The notes: a model not told the origin generated them from the letters alone. 64,000 bases of DNA from Delphinapterus leucas (GCF_002288925.2 NW_022098076.1:84517062-84581061); one strand, 5' to 3'. Counted from the stretch's first letter, positions 23,078-34,719 are shown. A program made the numbers and translations.

Positions 23078-23265
23078 TTGCCGGCCTCCCCCTGCGGTGG
23101 GCCCTCCCGTTGCGGAGCAACAGGCTCCGGACGCGCAGGCTCAGCGACCAATGCTCACCGGCCCAGCCGCTCCGCAGCATGTGGGACCTTCCCGGACCGG
23201 GGCACGAACCCGTGTCCCCTGCATCGGCAGGCGGACTCCCAACCACTGTGCCACCAGGGAAGCCC
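23078..23265 (-). mobile_element. CHR-2 SINE
   Basis: Reverse CHR-2 starting TTTTTGCCGGCC and ending CCACCAGGGAAGCCC. The tail side lacks a long T-run and the first segment is shortened, so it is either older or internally deleted. Confidence 0.92.
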
Positions 23266-23450
23266 ACTACGTGTTTTCGAATCACCTCCTTTAAGACATT
23301 TGCATTGGCTCCAGGCCAGCATTCCTCTGTCTGAACATGGGTATAGCTCATGGCTGTACAGGGCTAGATGTTTGCCTGTCAGCACTATGGATTTTATATA
23401 ATGGCCCTGAAGCCCACAAACATTCTTAGGTTTGGTCAGCTGTCTTTATA

Positions 23451-23817
23451 CAGCCATCCCTCGGTATCTGTAGGGAACTGATTCCAGGACCCCCTTGGTT
23501 ACCAAAATCCACAGATGCTCAAGTCCCTATATAAAATGGCATAACTTTTGCATAGAACCTACAAACATCCTCCTGTATGCTTTAAATCATCTCTAGAGTA
23601 CTTATATATCGAATACAATGTAAATGCTATATAAATAGTGACCAAGGAGTGGCAAATTCAGGTTTTGCTTTTTGGAACTTTTTGGAATTTTCTTTTTTGG
23701 CCTCACCACATGGCATGTGGGATTTTTTTTTTCTTTTTGGAATTTTTTTCGAATATTTTCGCTCTGAGGTTGGTTGAATCTGCAGATGTGAAACCCTCAG
23801 ATATGAAGGATCGACTG
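23451..23817 (+). mobile_element. MER2 (Tigger-type DNA transposon), near full length
   Basis: Terminal repeats CAGCCATCCCTCGGTATCTG and GATCGACTG sit between TA dinucleotides (23449-23450 and 23818-23819). It has the internal CTCAAGTCCCTATATAAAAT and CGAATATTTTCGCTC phrases. Confidence 0.9.
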
Positions 23818-24924
23818 TAATCATTTTGAAAGATCTGAAAGAGAAATGACATTCATGAAGAAAACAAAAAGGAACAACAGTGTTGCCAAGATTCCAATTT
23901 GTGCAAAGTAGAAGGGAACAGGATGTGGGATGTACATTCCGCCAAATACACTTAAGAATTTGCTTTGGGGAATTTTAGCCTCCCCTTGCCCTTCAAGATT
24001 CATCCCTTATCTTTCTGGGTCATCCTGGGAGAGAGACTCAAACGCAGTACCTCTAATAATAGTGTCTGTGGAGTGGACACAGCCAAATGCCCCAATATTC
24101 TTTCACTCCTCCCCTCCTTTTTAATTCCAAAGGTCTAGAGAAGCTAAGCTGGGGATAAGAAATTTGTAAATGATTGATTTTCATTGCCCCAAATGCCCAC
24201 CTTATTTTGGCAACAATGTTTTACACCCTTCTTCATAACCCACTATTTCCTTATACTGTCCCCAGAATAAACTCTGACAATAAAGTTATAGATTGGGGGC
24301 TGGGGGTAGGGACTACAAAAATTGAATACCTAAAAATGGAAATTTAAGGATTTAGTTGAACTTCATATACATTCAAATAAAATAAATTTCTAATTTACTC
24401 CTAGTGTTAAAGCAAGGAAAATCCCCCGTCCATTTAGATAAAGCCATCATATGATGTCCTAATCTGGGCCAAGATCTAATCAGGTCCAGTTGAAGCAGAA
24501 GAGAATGCTAAGGGAAGAGAAGAGACCTGTTGGATTTCTATTTCTCTGCTGAAAATAGGACAATGGAAGGTGGTTCTGATTAAGGCAGGACCTAGAACAA
24601 TGACTGGTTCATATCAAGCACTCCATTTATTACTAGTACATAAAAGTTCTTACTTTCGATGGGTTCTTCTCCAGAGCAATTCAGTATTTTCAACCTCAAG
24701 CAGACCGTCTCCTTTCAAGACCTCTAATTTTCCCATTAGTGCAGTGACAATAGTTTCCAAAACCCAAACTACTGCTCTGCTACGTGATTACTCAGTACAG
24801 TGAGATATTTGAAACTTTGACTGTCCTAGAAAAATGCTAACAGTGTGGTCTCTGAGTCAAAACTTGGGTAGCTCGAGAAAACGTGTATGCCTGAACATCT
24901 CACATTTAGAGAAATAATCATTAA
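23818..24924. other. Unassigned stretch
   Basis: No gene or repeat recognised. Confidence 0.4.
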
Positions 24925-25110
24925 CAGTAATATTAGCCAAGACTTACCCAGGGCTTACTGTGTCCTGGGCCCTCTTGGGTACATGACATGTATGTCTTAA
25001 CCCATTTAATCCTCACAGCAATCTTATGATGTAAGACCATTCTTGTCCCCATTTTGTAGGTGAGAAAACTGAGTTACAAAAATGTTAAGTATCTTTCCCC
25101 AAGTCATTCA
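24925..25110 (+). repeat. MIR/L2-class fragment
   Basis: CCAGGGCTTACTGTGTCCTG, then TTAATCCTCACAGCAATCTT, then TTGTAGGTGAGAAAACTGAG. Confidence 0.8.
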
Positions 25111-25842
25111 GTGCACAGGGATGGGAAGCTGGGCAGGTTGACTGCACAAATAAAACAAATCCCCCTGAAGCTCCATCAGAATACCATATCAAATCACCTG
25201 ATTCCCTCTTCTGTCGTCAAGGAAGACAGGAGGTTGGCAAATGGATGGAGTTACCTTTTCTCAATTCTGCCTGTTTTGATTCCTTTCTGGATGAGTTCTT
25301 ATTTCTGCTTCTCCTGCTCCCAGTATCCTTGATTGCCCAGCTTCTGAGACCCCCATAGCCAGCCCCCCTTCACTGCTAAACTGTAACGGCATAGTCTGGG
25401 CACCGATGCACACACCCGGCTGAAGTCAACTTCTTTTGTAAATTCACACAAAAACTTGATTCTTGGGTCCAGTTCTTTCTGGAAATACGGGTAGCTGGGG
25501 AAAAAAGCATAAACCAAGATTTCCCCCAGACTGATATGATCAAAGAAACCTAATTCAGAATTTCTTTGGAATTTTGTGTTCAGCGGCCTAAAGTCTCCTA
25601 GAACCTCAGATTTAGAAAAGATTTCCAGGGTAGCTTCCCGCCCAGAGTCACTGCCACCAGAATACTCCCCCCACCTCCCCGTCCCCCCGTGATGTTTTTC
25701 CAGCCTCTGCAAAACAAAGGGACACGGAATGGTGGGGTTAGAATGTTGTTGCTTTTTTACTTTTCAGTTGAATATGAGGTATTTTGACATATAGGGAAGA
25801 ATTTGTGCATCGTGGAGAACTAGACATTATCTAGACTCTAGC
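25111..25842. other. Unassigned stretch
   Basis: Holds a 137-codon reverse frame at 25299-25712 with no recognised domain. No splice or homology support. Confidence 0.4.
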
Positions 25843-26078
25843 GCAGGGGTCCCCAACCCCCGGGCCGCAGACTGGTACCGGTCCATGGCCTGTTAGGAAC
25901 CAGGCTGCACAACAGGAGGTGAGCGGCGGACGAGCGAGAGAGGGAAGCTTCATCTGCCGCTCCCCATCGCTCCCCATCGCTCACGTTACCGCCCGAACCA
26001 TCCCCCCACCTCCATGCTCCGTGGAAAAATTGTCTTCCACAAAACCGGTCCCTGGTGCCAGAAAGGTTGGGGACCGCT
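25843..26078. mobile_element. Non-autonomous hAT-type element
   Basis: Inverted ends CAGGGGTCCCCAAC and GTTGGGGACC. An 8-base target duplication differs at one position (ACTCTAGC at 25835, ACTCTAGA at 26079). GC-rich and with many CpGs, as in the common mammalian hAT family with this terminus. Confidence 0.88.
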
Positions 26079-26249
26079 ACTCTAGAGCACATGCCTTCCA
26101 GTTACCTGATTCTAGCCTTTCACTGCCACGTGGGCTATTTCACAGAGCTGTATATTGTAGATAACTAAAAGCAACAGGAAATAATTCTCATCTGTGAACG
26201 TGCAAATGAATTCTGTCCAGTAGAGGGACCATCCTTCTTCCTTGTGGTA

Positions 26250-27080
26250 AAAACACTTGAAAGGGAGTTTCTTTTGGATACAATTCTTGGTTGACTTTTA
26301 TCTTCTACTGTCTCCTGACTTTCATTGTGTTGAGATATCTGCCTTTGATTTAGTAATCATTTCTTTGTAGGTAATTTTCTCTTTTTTCTTTTTTTAACTG
26401 GCTATGTTTAGATTTTATTTTTGTGTGTTCTTCAGTTTCACTATGTGAAAGTGTGGATTTCTTTGATTTTCTCCAACTTGGTATTTGTTGAGATACTTGA
26501 ATTTGAGGATTGGTATCTTACATCACTTTGGAAAATGACCAGCCACTTCCTTTGAATATTAAGTCTTCTCCAACTTCAGTTAGATATTTATTAAACTAAT
26601 GTTTCTCAACAAAAGTACTATTGTAAATTTGGATAGGAGATTCTTTATTGTGTGAGACTGTTCCTTGCATTATAGGGCATTTTACATTCTTGGTTCCCAG
26701 ACACTAAATGTTATTATTGTGATGCAAGTGCCTCAGACATACCCAAATACCCCTAAAACTAAGTATCTCTGCTTGGGGACCACTGTGATAAATCTTCACT
26801 CTTTCATCTAAGTCTTTTCACCTTCGTAGTTTTAATCTTTATGCCTCTCTGTGCTGAATTATAAGTAATTTATTAAGCTGTGTTTTCTGTCTCTGGTTTT
26901 CTCTTCAGCTGTGTCTAATGATCTGTTTAACCTTTCTGTTGGGTTTTAAAAGTCAGTTATTTTTCATTTCTAGACATTCTAGAAATTTGCTTCTTTTGTA
27001 AATGTATTTAGTAATCATTGATAACCTTGTGTTCCTTTGTCATATTTATATTGGCTTCTTTTATTTCTTTATACATATAT
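26250..27080 (-). mobile_element. Ancient L1M fragment, minus strand
   Basis: The T-rich antisense of an L1 ORF1/5' region (TTCTCTTCAGCTGTGTCTAA, then GTTTAACCTTTCTGTTGGG). It is split by a MER20. Confidence 0.6.
26598..26785 (-). mobile_element. MER20 (hAT-Charlie), minus strand
   Basis: Reverse MER20: GTTTCTCAACAAAAGTACTA, then CCTTGCATTATAGGGCATTT, ending GGGGACCACTG. Confidence 0.75.
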
Positions 27081-27590
27081 TAACCTTTTTATATTTCTAT
27101 ATGTCATTGAACCCAAGACATCATTGATTATAAGAAATATCACTCATTCATTTATCACTAAGAAAGATAAAAGACTCTGTATGACAGACAAGTAACCTTA
27201 CAGTACCTCTCTGTAAATAAATATATTTTCTTTTTCATTCAATATCTTGAGGGCATGGACAGACTCTTACCCATTTTTGGAAACTGATCAAACATCTAGC
27301 ACTTTTTCTTCAGATTCCCCTGTAATCTGAATTAAGGCTTACATTTTTTTAAGGCTTACATTTTAAGACTGTAGTGGGAGAAACCAGAGAGATTATGACT
27401 CTCACAGAATTCAAAATTCAAAGGGAAACTTGGTTCAGATACAAAATAAGATTTCAATTGCACAAGTTATTTTTATAATTTCTTTAATTCTATTTTGTCC
27501 ATCCATGATCATCTTTGTGTTTGCAAGTCAACACATCAGATATGGATGACAGGATGAATGACATTGCCATATTATTGTCAGAAGGATATG
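27081..27590. other. Unassigned stretch
   Basis: AT-rich and non-coding. A short direct repeat AAGGCTTACATTTT occurs at about 27334 and 27351. Confidence 0.4.
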
Positions 27591-27644
27591 TACTTTCAAT
27601 TGTGTGTCTAGAGGTGGTACTTTCAATTGTGTGTCTAGAGGTGG
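27591..27644. repeat. 27-bp tandem duplication
   Basis: Two perfect copies of a unit beginning TACTTTCAATTGTGTGTCTA, at 27591 and 27618. Confidence 0.97.
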
Positions 27645-28143
27645 TAATGATTTGCTCTGAGTAATACACATTTCCTAGCCTAAGTCAACCTACCAACCCA
27701 TGGTGTACATTTATAGGACGATAGGGAGATTTAGATATAGTCTGTGGTTATGATGATGGAATAAAGATAAGTGGCCTACATATGACTAAAACCTGTTCTC
27801 TGGCCTCAGTCAAGACCCAGTGGTCCTTCCTTGATGACACAGCCCCAAGTGGGCTCTCTCTGGTGCCGCTGAAAGCCTGGAAGATGGGCTGTATCTCCCA
27901 TTTGATCATAATCCTGGATGTTTGCCCTCAAGTCCTTACTTCCGGGATCATTTTACTCCTGCCCAACCTCAGGACCCCTGGCAACCTCAGCAGCTGGCAC
28001 AACCAGCTCTCCTCCTCGTACTTCCTCAGTGCCAGGGGACACTTAGCATTACTCTCTCAAGGTGAACAGAGTACTCCAGGGAGAAGGTAAGATACACGTC
28101 CACTCATTCCTTCTACCGCCATTTTTCTTTCTTTTCCTCTCCC
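27645..28143 (+). other. 5' flank of the cysteine-rich relic, with 102-codon open frame
   Basis: A frame at 27782-28090 is open but has no recognised domain. Its end (GAGAAG then GTAAGA at 28087) looks like a splice donor. Upstream of the following cysteine-rich segment there is a strong pyrimidine tract and CAG at 28146-28148. Joining the two would keep the frame. I regard this as a curiosity, since the related hair-protein genes are single-exon. Confidence 0.3.
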
Positions 28144-28266
28144 TGCAGCGTCCCTGTGGTCTGCTGCCACCATCGCCACACCTGTAGCTGCAACTCGTAT
28201 GGCTGTGGGTTGGGGAAGGGCTGTTGCCAGCAGAAGAGCTGCTGCCTGAAGCACTGCTGCTGCTAG
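28144..28266 (+). pseudogene. Cysteine-rich tail of a KRTAP28/SCYGR-type hair keratin-associated protein, 5'-truncated
   Basis: Forty codons then TAG read CSVPVVCCHHRHTCSCNSYG and continue CGLGKGCCQQKSCCLKHCCC. Fifteen of the 40 residues are cysteine. The order (CS-x-PV-x-CC, a Thr-Cys-x-Cys turn, GKGCCQQK-x-CC, terminal CCC) matches the C-terminal half of small cysteine- and glycine-repeat proteins (SCYGR, also called KRTAP28), whose genes lie in human 2q36.3 near SLC19A3. These proteins would crosslink hair keratin through disulphides. The N-terminal Gly/Cys repeats and the start codon are absent: directly upstream is a pyrimidine tract. No ATG in this frame was found close by. The 3' flank holds a CHR-2 SINE, and an AATAAA lies at 28923. 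In a cetacean, loss of a hair-structural gene is expected. The family assignment rests on recalled sequence patterns, so treat it as likely but unproven. Confidence 0.7.
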
Positions 28267-28400
28267 GTGGCCTGGCCCGGCCCTGCTTCTGGGGTAAGAG
28301 ATGCTGGAAGCTGTTCTCTGCAGTTAAGGAGACTTCCCTTCCTCTTCCCACTTGCTGTCACCTGGATCTCCTGGGACTTACTCTTTTGGACAATATCTCT

Positions 28401-28609
28401 GGTTTTTTTTTTTTTTTGCAGTACGCGGGCCTCTCACTGTTGTGGCCTCTCCCGTTGCGGAGCACAGGCTCCGGATGCGCAGACTCAGCGGCCATGGCTC
28501 ACGGGCCCAGCCGCTCCGCGGCATGTGGGATCTTCCCGGACCGGGGCACGAACCCGTGTCCCCCGCATCGGCAGGCGCACTCTCAACCACTGCACCACCA
28601 GGGGAGCCC
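28401..28609 (-). mobile_element. CHR-2 SINE
   Basis: T-run then GCAGTACGCGGGCC, ending CCACCAGGGGAGCCC. The flanking target duplication CAATATCTCTGG lies at 28391-28402 and 28609-28620. It sits in the 3' flank of the cysteine-rich relic. Confidence 0.96.
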
Positions 28610-28672
28610 AATATCTCTGGTTTTTGAACTCTGTGCTCCTCTCTTTCAAAATGATGGTCTTAAACCTTTTTA

Positions 28673-28736
28673 TTTGAAAAACATTCCAAACAAACAAGAA
28701 ATGGTTTGAAAAAAATTCCAAACAAACAAGAAATGG
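28673..28736. repeat. 32-bp tandem duplication
   Basis: Two copies of TTTGAAAAA, then TTCCAAACAAACAAGAAATG and a final G. They differ at one position (C versus A). Confidence 0.95.
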
Positions 28737-29799
28737 CCATTACAGAGCTGTAAACCCAGCCAAAGGGATCACAGTTCTGAGTGTTCTATCTGATGGGTGT
28801 TTTGCAGCCTTCCAACTTGGTACTTCTACCTCTCTGTGCGCACACTATGTCTCTTACTCTTACCTGCTCTAGTCCTATTACTATTGTTTCCAGTCATCAC
28901 ATAGCTCCTGCCTAAATTTCCTAATAAAACATGAAAACCGACCCTCAGGAATTCTGCTTTTATTCTGCTATGGCAACAACAGATTTCCATCTTCTTGAAA
29001 AATTTGAATGACCCACATGCAGAGACAGCAATGCACGCACAGGGCTTCTGGGGTCCAGGCCTCCCAGCCACACGCCATTTTCCCATCTCATGAGATGGAT
29101 GATTCCGTAAGATAATTCAACTCCTGCTACCTTGTGTACTTCTTCCCTAAAGGCCCTGTGACCCTGCTTATCTGTCAAAAGTGCATCACATTCCTCCAGT
29201 GACAACTTTCTCAACCAGATCTACAGATTTCACCTATGTCAAGGCCTAAATATAGGCAAAGGGCAAGTCTAAACAAGCTAGAACTATCACCTTATTTATT
29301 TCTTCTCAGAAATGGCTATTGTCTTGCCATTTCTATCCCCTTATTTCTGTTATTTGTCTATGAGTTCTGTTTCTGTTGTTGTTTCTGAGTCATTCTATGT
29401 ACAAAACAAAACATTTAAAATATTTCTCCATAAGGTGTTCTTACCAGTCACAAAACACTACACCTTACAAAGCAAACCTATGTTTTAATTCAAAGGAGTA
29501 ATAATCTTTCTCTTTAATGAGATACCAAATAAAAATTTTTATTTAAAAAATATTTGATGTTTTTCTTCTGTGTTTGTTCCTTTTAATTATAAATGCACAT
29601 TTATTTTTCCATGCATATTGCCAAAAATGTAAAAACATCAGAATGGTTACATATAAAAAACTAAAAAATTCTAGCTCCTTATTCTCCAATGTTAATTTAT
29701 TTCCCAAGACTTTAAACGCGTTTTTGAAAATTAATATTTTAATTTGGGGATGGGTAATTTATATGGTGTGAACATCAAAAACCATGATGAGATGACATC
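28737..29799. other. Unassigned stretch
   Basis: No gene recognised. The AATAAA at 28923-28928 could have served the cysteine-rich gene as a polyadenylation signal, which would be about 450 bases after its stop once the SINE is discounted. Confidence 0.35.
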
Positions 29800-30470
29800 T
29801 CCCTCCATTTTCCATTACCCCACAACAGGGAATTATTATTATTAGGTGTTTGGTTTTTTCTTTTGGTATTTCCAGAAAACTTGTATATGTATATAAGCCA
29901 ATATAGATATTTTCTCCTTACTTTTACACAAATGATGAGCTATTGCATTCATTATTATTTTGGCATTTGACTTTTCTCCACTTAATAATAATAATAAATT
30001 TTTATTATTTACTTAATAATAATAATATATTTTAGAGCCCTTTATCACTATGAAAAGATATTCCTCATTTTTTAATCTAGTTAATATTATTACAAGTGAA
30101 TATACTGGTGTCCCATAATACAGCTTCCCTGTCCCCATTTAATGAAATTTGAATAGTTTCCAATACTTTGTGTTTAGAAACTTTACTGTAATGAAAAACC
30201 TTTTAAACAAATCAGTTCTCAGGCATGCAAGTATATCAGAAGTATATATTTCTATCAGAGAAATCTGTAGGTGGAAAGGCATACACATTTCTAATCTTAA
30301 GAATGCTGAATTTTCCCTTGTAGCAATGAAATTAATGTACACTCCCACCAAGAATCTTCGAGACTGACTGTTGACTCATTCCGAGAAAACAAATTCTGTC
30401 ATCACACATTTAGATTATTTTCTACTCTGACAGGTGAAAAACAGTGTTTCGTTGTTTTTTTTTTTTTTTT
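29800..30470 (-). mobile_element. Old L1M, distal part (split by younger L1)
   Basis: Antisense of an L1 ORF2 C-terminal region and 3' part (AATGAAATTAATGTACACTC then CCACCAAGAATCTT). The continuation of the same old element reappears at 36835, on the other side of the young L1. Confidence 0.65.
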
Positions 30471-30498
30471 TTATACATTACAGTTGGGTTTTTTTGTT

Positions 30499-30700
30499 TT
30501 TTTTTTTTGCCATACACGGGCCTCTCACTTTTGTGGCCTCTCCCGTTGCGGAGCACAGGCTCTGGACGCGCAGGCTCAGCGGCCATGGCTCACGGGCCTA
30601 GGTGCTCCGCGGCATGTGGGATCTTCCCAGACCGGGGGACGAACCCATGTCCCCTGCATCAGCAGGCAGACTCTCAATCACTGCGCCACCAGAGAAGCCC
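30499..30700 (-). mobile_element. CHR-2 SINE at the tail of the young L1
   Basis: T-run, then GCCATACACGGGCC, ending CCACCAGAGAAGCCC. Adjacent TACAGTT words on both sides look like its target duplication. It inserted in or beside the L1 poly-A tract. Confidence 0.93.
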
Positions 30701-31241
30701 TACAGTTTTTTTTTTTTTTAAATAGATCTTTATTGGAGTATAATTGCTTCACAATACCATGTTAGTTCCTTTTGCACAACAAAGCAAATCAGCCATATGC
30801 ATACACGTGACCTCATATCTCCTCTCTCTTGAGCCTCCCTCCCATCCTCCTTATCCCACCCCTCTAGGTCATCGCAAAGCACTGAGCTGATCTCCCTGTG
30901 CTACGCTGCTGCTTCCCACCAGCCAACTATTTTACATTCCGTAGTGTATATATATGTCAATGCTACTCTCACGTCGCCCCAGCTTTGCCCACCCACCCCA
31001 TGTCATCAAGTCCATTCTCTATGTTTCCCACTTTATTCCTGCCCTGCAACTAGGTTCATTAGTACCATTCTTTTTTTTTTTTTTTTTTTTAAGATTCCAT
31101 ATATATGTTTTAGCATAAGGTATTTGTTTTTCTCTTTCTGACTTCACTCTGTATGACAGACTTTAGGTCCATCCACCTCACTACAAATAACTCAGTTTTG
31201 TTTCTTTTTATGGCTGAGTAATATTCCATTGTATATATGTA

Positions 31242-31736
31242 TCACATCTTCTTTATCCATTCATCTGTCGATGGACATTTAGGTTGCTTCCGTGTCCTGG
31301 CTATTGTAAATAGTGCTGCAATGAACATTGTGGTGCATGTCTCTTTATGAATTATGGTTTTCTCAGGGTATATGCCCAGTAGTGGGATTGCTGTGTCATA
31401 TGGTAGCTCTATTTTTAGTTTTTTAAGGAACCTCCATACTGTTCTCCATAGTGGCTGTGTCAATTTACATTCCCACCAACAGTGCAGGAGGGTTCCCTTT
31501 TCACCACACCCTTTCCAGCATTTATTGTTTCTAGCTTTTTTGATAATGGCCATTCTGACCGGCATGAGGTGATACCTCATTGTAGTTTTGATTTGCATTT
31601 CTCTAATAATTAGTGATGTTGAGCATCTTTTCATGACCCTCTTGGTCATCTCTATGTCTTCCTTGGTGAAATGTCTATTTAGGTCTTCTGCCCATTTATT
31701 AACTGGATTGTTTGTTTTTTTGATATTGAGCTCCAC
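31242..31736 (-). pseudogene. L1 ORF2 C-terminal fragment
   Basis: A 164-codon open segment from [20 protein letters not shown] through the cysteine-rich zinc-knuckle-like motif [18 protein letters not shown] to [13 protein letters not shown]. It is the end of the L1 replication protein. Frameshifts separate it from the reverse transcriptase fragment upstream. Confidence 0.95.
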
Positions 31737-32285
31737 GAGCTGTTTGTATATTTTGGGGATTGATCCTTTGTCTGTTTTTTCATTTGCAAATATTTTCTCC
31801 CATTCTGAGGGTGGTCTTTCTGTTTTGTTTATGGTTTCCTTTGCTGTGCAAAAGCTTTTAAGTTTAATTAAGTCCCATTTGTTTATTTTTGTTTTTATTT
31901 CTGTTACTCTAGAAGGTGGGTCAAAAAAGATCTTGCTGTGGTTTATGTCAAATAGTGTTTTTCCTATTTTTTCCTCTAAAAGTTTTGTAGTGTCTGGTCT
32001 TACATTTAAGTCTTAATCCACTTGGAGTTTATTTTTGTGTATGGTGTTAGGGAGTGTTCTAATTTCATACTTCTATAAGTAGCTGTCCAGTTTTCCCAGC
32101 ACCACTTATTGAAGAAGCTGTCTTTTCTCCATTGTATGTTCTTGCCTCCTTTGTTATAAATTAGGTGCCAATATGTGCGTGGGTTTATCTCTGGGCATTC
32201 TATCCTGTACCACTGGTCTATATTTCTGTTTTTGTGCCAGTACCATACTGTCTTGATTATGGTAACTTTGTGGTATAGTTCGAAG

Positions 32286-33284
32286 TCAGGGAGCGTGATT
32301 CCTCCAACTCCGTTTTTCTTTCTCAAGATTGCTTTGGCTATTTGGGATCTTTTGTGTTTCCATATGAATTGTAAGATTTTTAAATTCTAATTCTGTGAAG
32401 AATGCCATTGGTAGTTTGATAGGGATTGCATTGAATCTGTAGATTGCTTTGGATACTATAGTCATTTTCACAATGTTGATTCTTCCAATCCAGGAGCATG
32501 GTATATTTCTCCATCTGTTTATGTCATCTTTGATTTCTTTCATCAGTGTTTTATAGTTTTCTGAGTACAAGTCTTTCACATCCTTAGGCAGGTTTATTCC
32601 TAGGTATCTTATTCTTTTTGTTGCAGTGGTAAATGGGAGTGTTTCCTTAATTTCTCTTTCTGATTTTTTGTTGTTGGTGTATAGGAATGCCAGAGGTTTC
32701 TGTGCATTAATTTTGTATTCTGCAACCTTACCAAATTCATTGATTAGTTCTAGTAGCTTTCTGGTGGTATCTTTAGGATTTTCTATGTATAGTATCATGT
32801 CATCGCCAAACAGTGACAGTTTTACTTCTCTTCCAATTTGTATTCCTTTATTTCTTTTTCTTCTCTGATTGCTGTGGGCTAGGACTTCCAAAACTATGTT
32901 GAATAAGAGTGACGAGAGTGGACGCCTTTGTCTTGTTCCTGATCTTAGTGGAAATGCTTTCAGTTTTTCACCATTGAGTATGATGCTTGCTGTAGGTTTG
33001 TCATATATGGCCTTTATTATGTTGAGGTAGGTTCCCTTTATGCCCATTTTCTGGAGAGTTTTTGTCATAAATAGGTGTTGAATTTTGTCAAGAGCTTTTT
33101 CTGCATCTTGGTTTTTATTCCTTAATTTGTTAATGTGCTGTATCACTTTGATTGATTTGCGTATACTGAAGAATCCTTGCATCCCTGGGATAAATCCCAC
33201 TTGATCATAGTGTATGATCCTTTCAAAGTGCTGTTGGATTCTGTTTGCTAGTATTTTGTTCAGGATTTTTGCAACTATTTTCAT
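32286..33284 (-). pseudogene. L1 ORF2 reverse transcriptase fragment
   Basis: A 332-codon open segment of the L1 reverse transcriptase: [20 protein letters not shown], the [14 protein letters not shown] region, the [13 protein letters not shown] region (here LSSLLFN) and a catalytic box reading [10 protein letters not shown]1 enzymes normally have FADD at this box, so A to G is a change at the active site. The C-terminal end continues out of frame. Confidence 0.95.
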
Positions 33285-33717
33285 CAGTGATATTGGTCTA
33301 TAATTTTCTTTTTTTTGTGATACCTTTTTCTGGTTTTGGTATCAGGGTGATGGGGGCTTCATAGAATGAATTTGGGAGTGTTTCTCCCTCTGCAATTTTT
33401 TGGAAGAGTTTGATAAGGATCGGTGTTAGCTCTTCTCTAAATGTTTGATAGAATTTGCCTGTGAAGCCATCTGGTCATGGACTTTTGTTTGTTGGAAGAG
33501 TTTTAATTATGGTTTCAATTTCATTACTTGTGATAGGTTTGTTTATATTTTCTAATTCTTCCTGGTTCAGTCTTGGGAAATTGTTCCTTTCCAAGAATTT
33601 GTCCATTTCTTTGTGCTTGTCCATTTTCCTGGCATATAGTTTGCAGTAGTCTCTTATAATCCTTTGTATTTCTGCAGTGTCAGCTGTGATTTCTCCTTTT
33701 GCATTTCTAATTTTATT

Positions 33718-33920
33718 TTATTATTTTTTTTTTGTGGTACGTGGGCCTCTCACTGCTGTGGTCTCTCCCGTTGCAGAGCACAGGCTCCAGACGCTCAGCG
33801 GCCATGGCTCATGGGCCCAGCCGCTCCGCGGCATGTGGGATCCTCCTGGACTGGGGCACGAACCCGTGTCCCCTGCATCGGCAGGTGGACTCTCAACAAC
33901 TGCGCCACCAGCGAAGCCCC
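33718..33920 (-). mobile_element. CHR-2 SINE inside the L1 ORF2
   Basis: T-run, then GTGGTACGTGGGCC, ending CCACCAGCGAAGCCC. Target duplication TCTAATTTTATT at 33706-33717 and from 33921. The insertion lies between the ORF2 endonuclease and reverse transcriptase regions. Confidence 0.96.
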
Positions 33921-34401
33921 TCTAATTTTATTGATTTTTGTCCTCTCCCTTTTTTTCTTGATGAGTCTGGCTAAGGGTTTATCAATTTTGTTTATCTTCT
34001 CCAAGAGCCAGCTTTTAGTTTTATTGATCTTTGTTAGTGTTTTCTTCATTTCTATTTCATTTATTTCTGATCTGATCTTTATGATTTCTTTCCTTCTACT
34101 GACTTTGGGTTTTCTTTGTTCTTCTTTCTCTAGTGGTTTTAAGTGCAGGGTTAGAGTGTTTATTTGAGATTTTCTTGTTTCTTGAGGTGAGATTGACTTG
34201 CTATAAACTTCCCTCTTAGAACTGCTTTTGCTGCATCCCATAGGCTTTGGTTCGTCATGTTTTCATTGTCATTTGTTTCTATGTATTTTTCAGTTTCTTC
34301 TTCGATTTCCTCAGTGATCTCTTGGTTATTTAGTAGTGCACTGTTTAGCCTTCATGTATTTGTGTTTTTTACAATTTTTCTCCTGTAATTGATTTCCAAT
34401 C

Positions 34402-34719
34402 TCATAGTGTTGTGGTCAGAAAAGATGTTTGATACAATTTCAATTTTCTTAAATTTCTGAGGCTTGATTTGTGACCCAAGATGTGATCTATCCTGAAGAA
34501 TGTTCCATGTGCACTTGAGAAGAAAGTGTATTCTGCCACTTTGGGGTAGAATGTTCTATAAATATCAATTAGATCTATCTCGTCTATTGTGTCATTTAAA
34601 GATTGTGTTTCCTTATTTATTTTCTGTTTGGATGATCTGTCCATTGGTGTATGTGGGGTGTTAAAGTCTCCTTCTATTATTGTGTTACTGTTGATTTCTC
34701 CTTTCGTGGTTGTTAGCAT
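34402..34719 (-). pseudogene. L1 ORF2 endonuclease fragment
   Basis: Open segment with the endonuclease motif IIEGDFNTPHTPMDRSS and the following DIYRTFYP and RIDHILGH motifs. The N-terminal part of ORF2 is missing because of the deletion near 34830. Confidence 0.92.

Noticed and set aside
25299..25712. 137-codon reverse frame
   Set aside because: No recognisable domain, no promoter or splice context, and no conservation evidence available.
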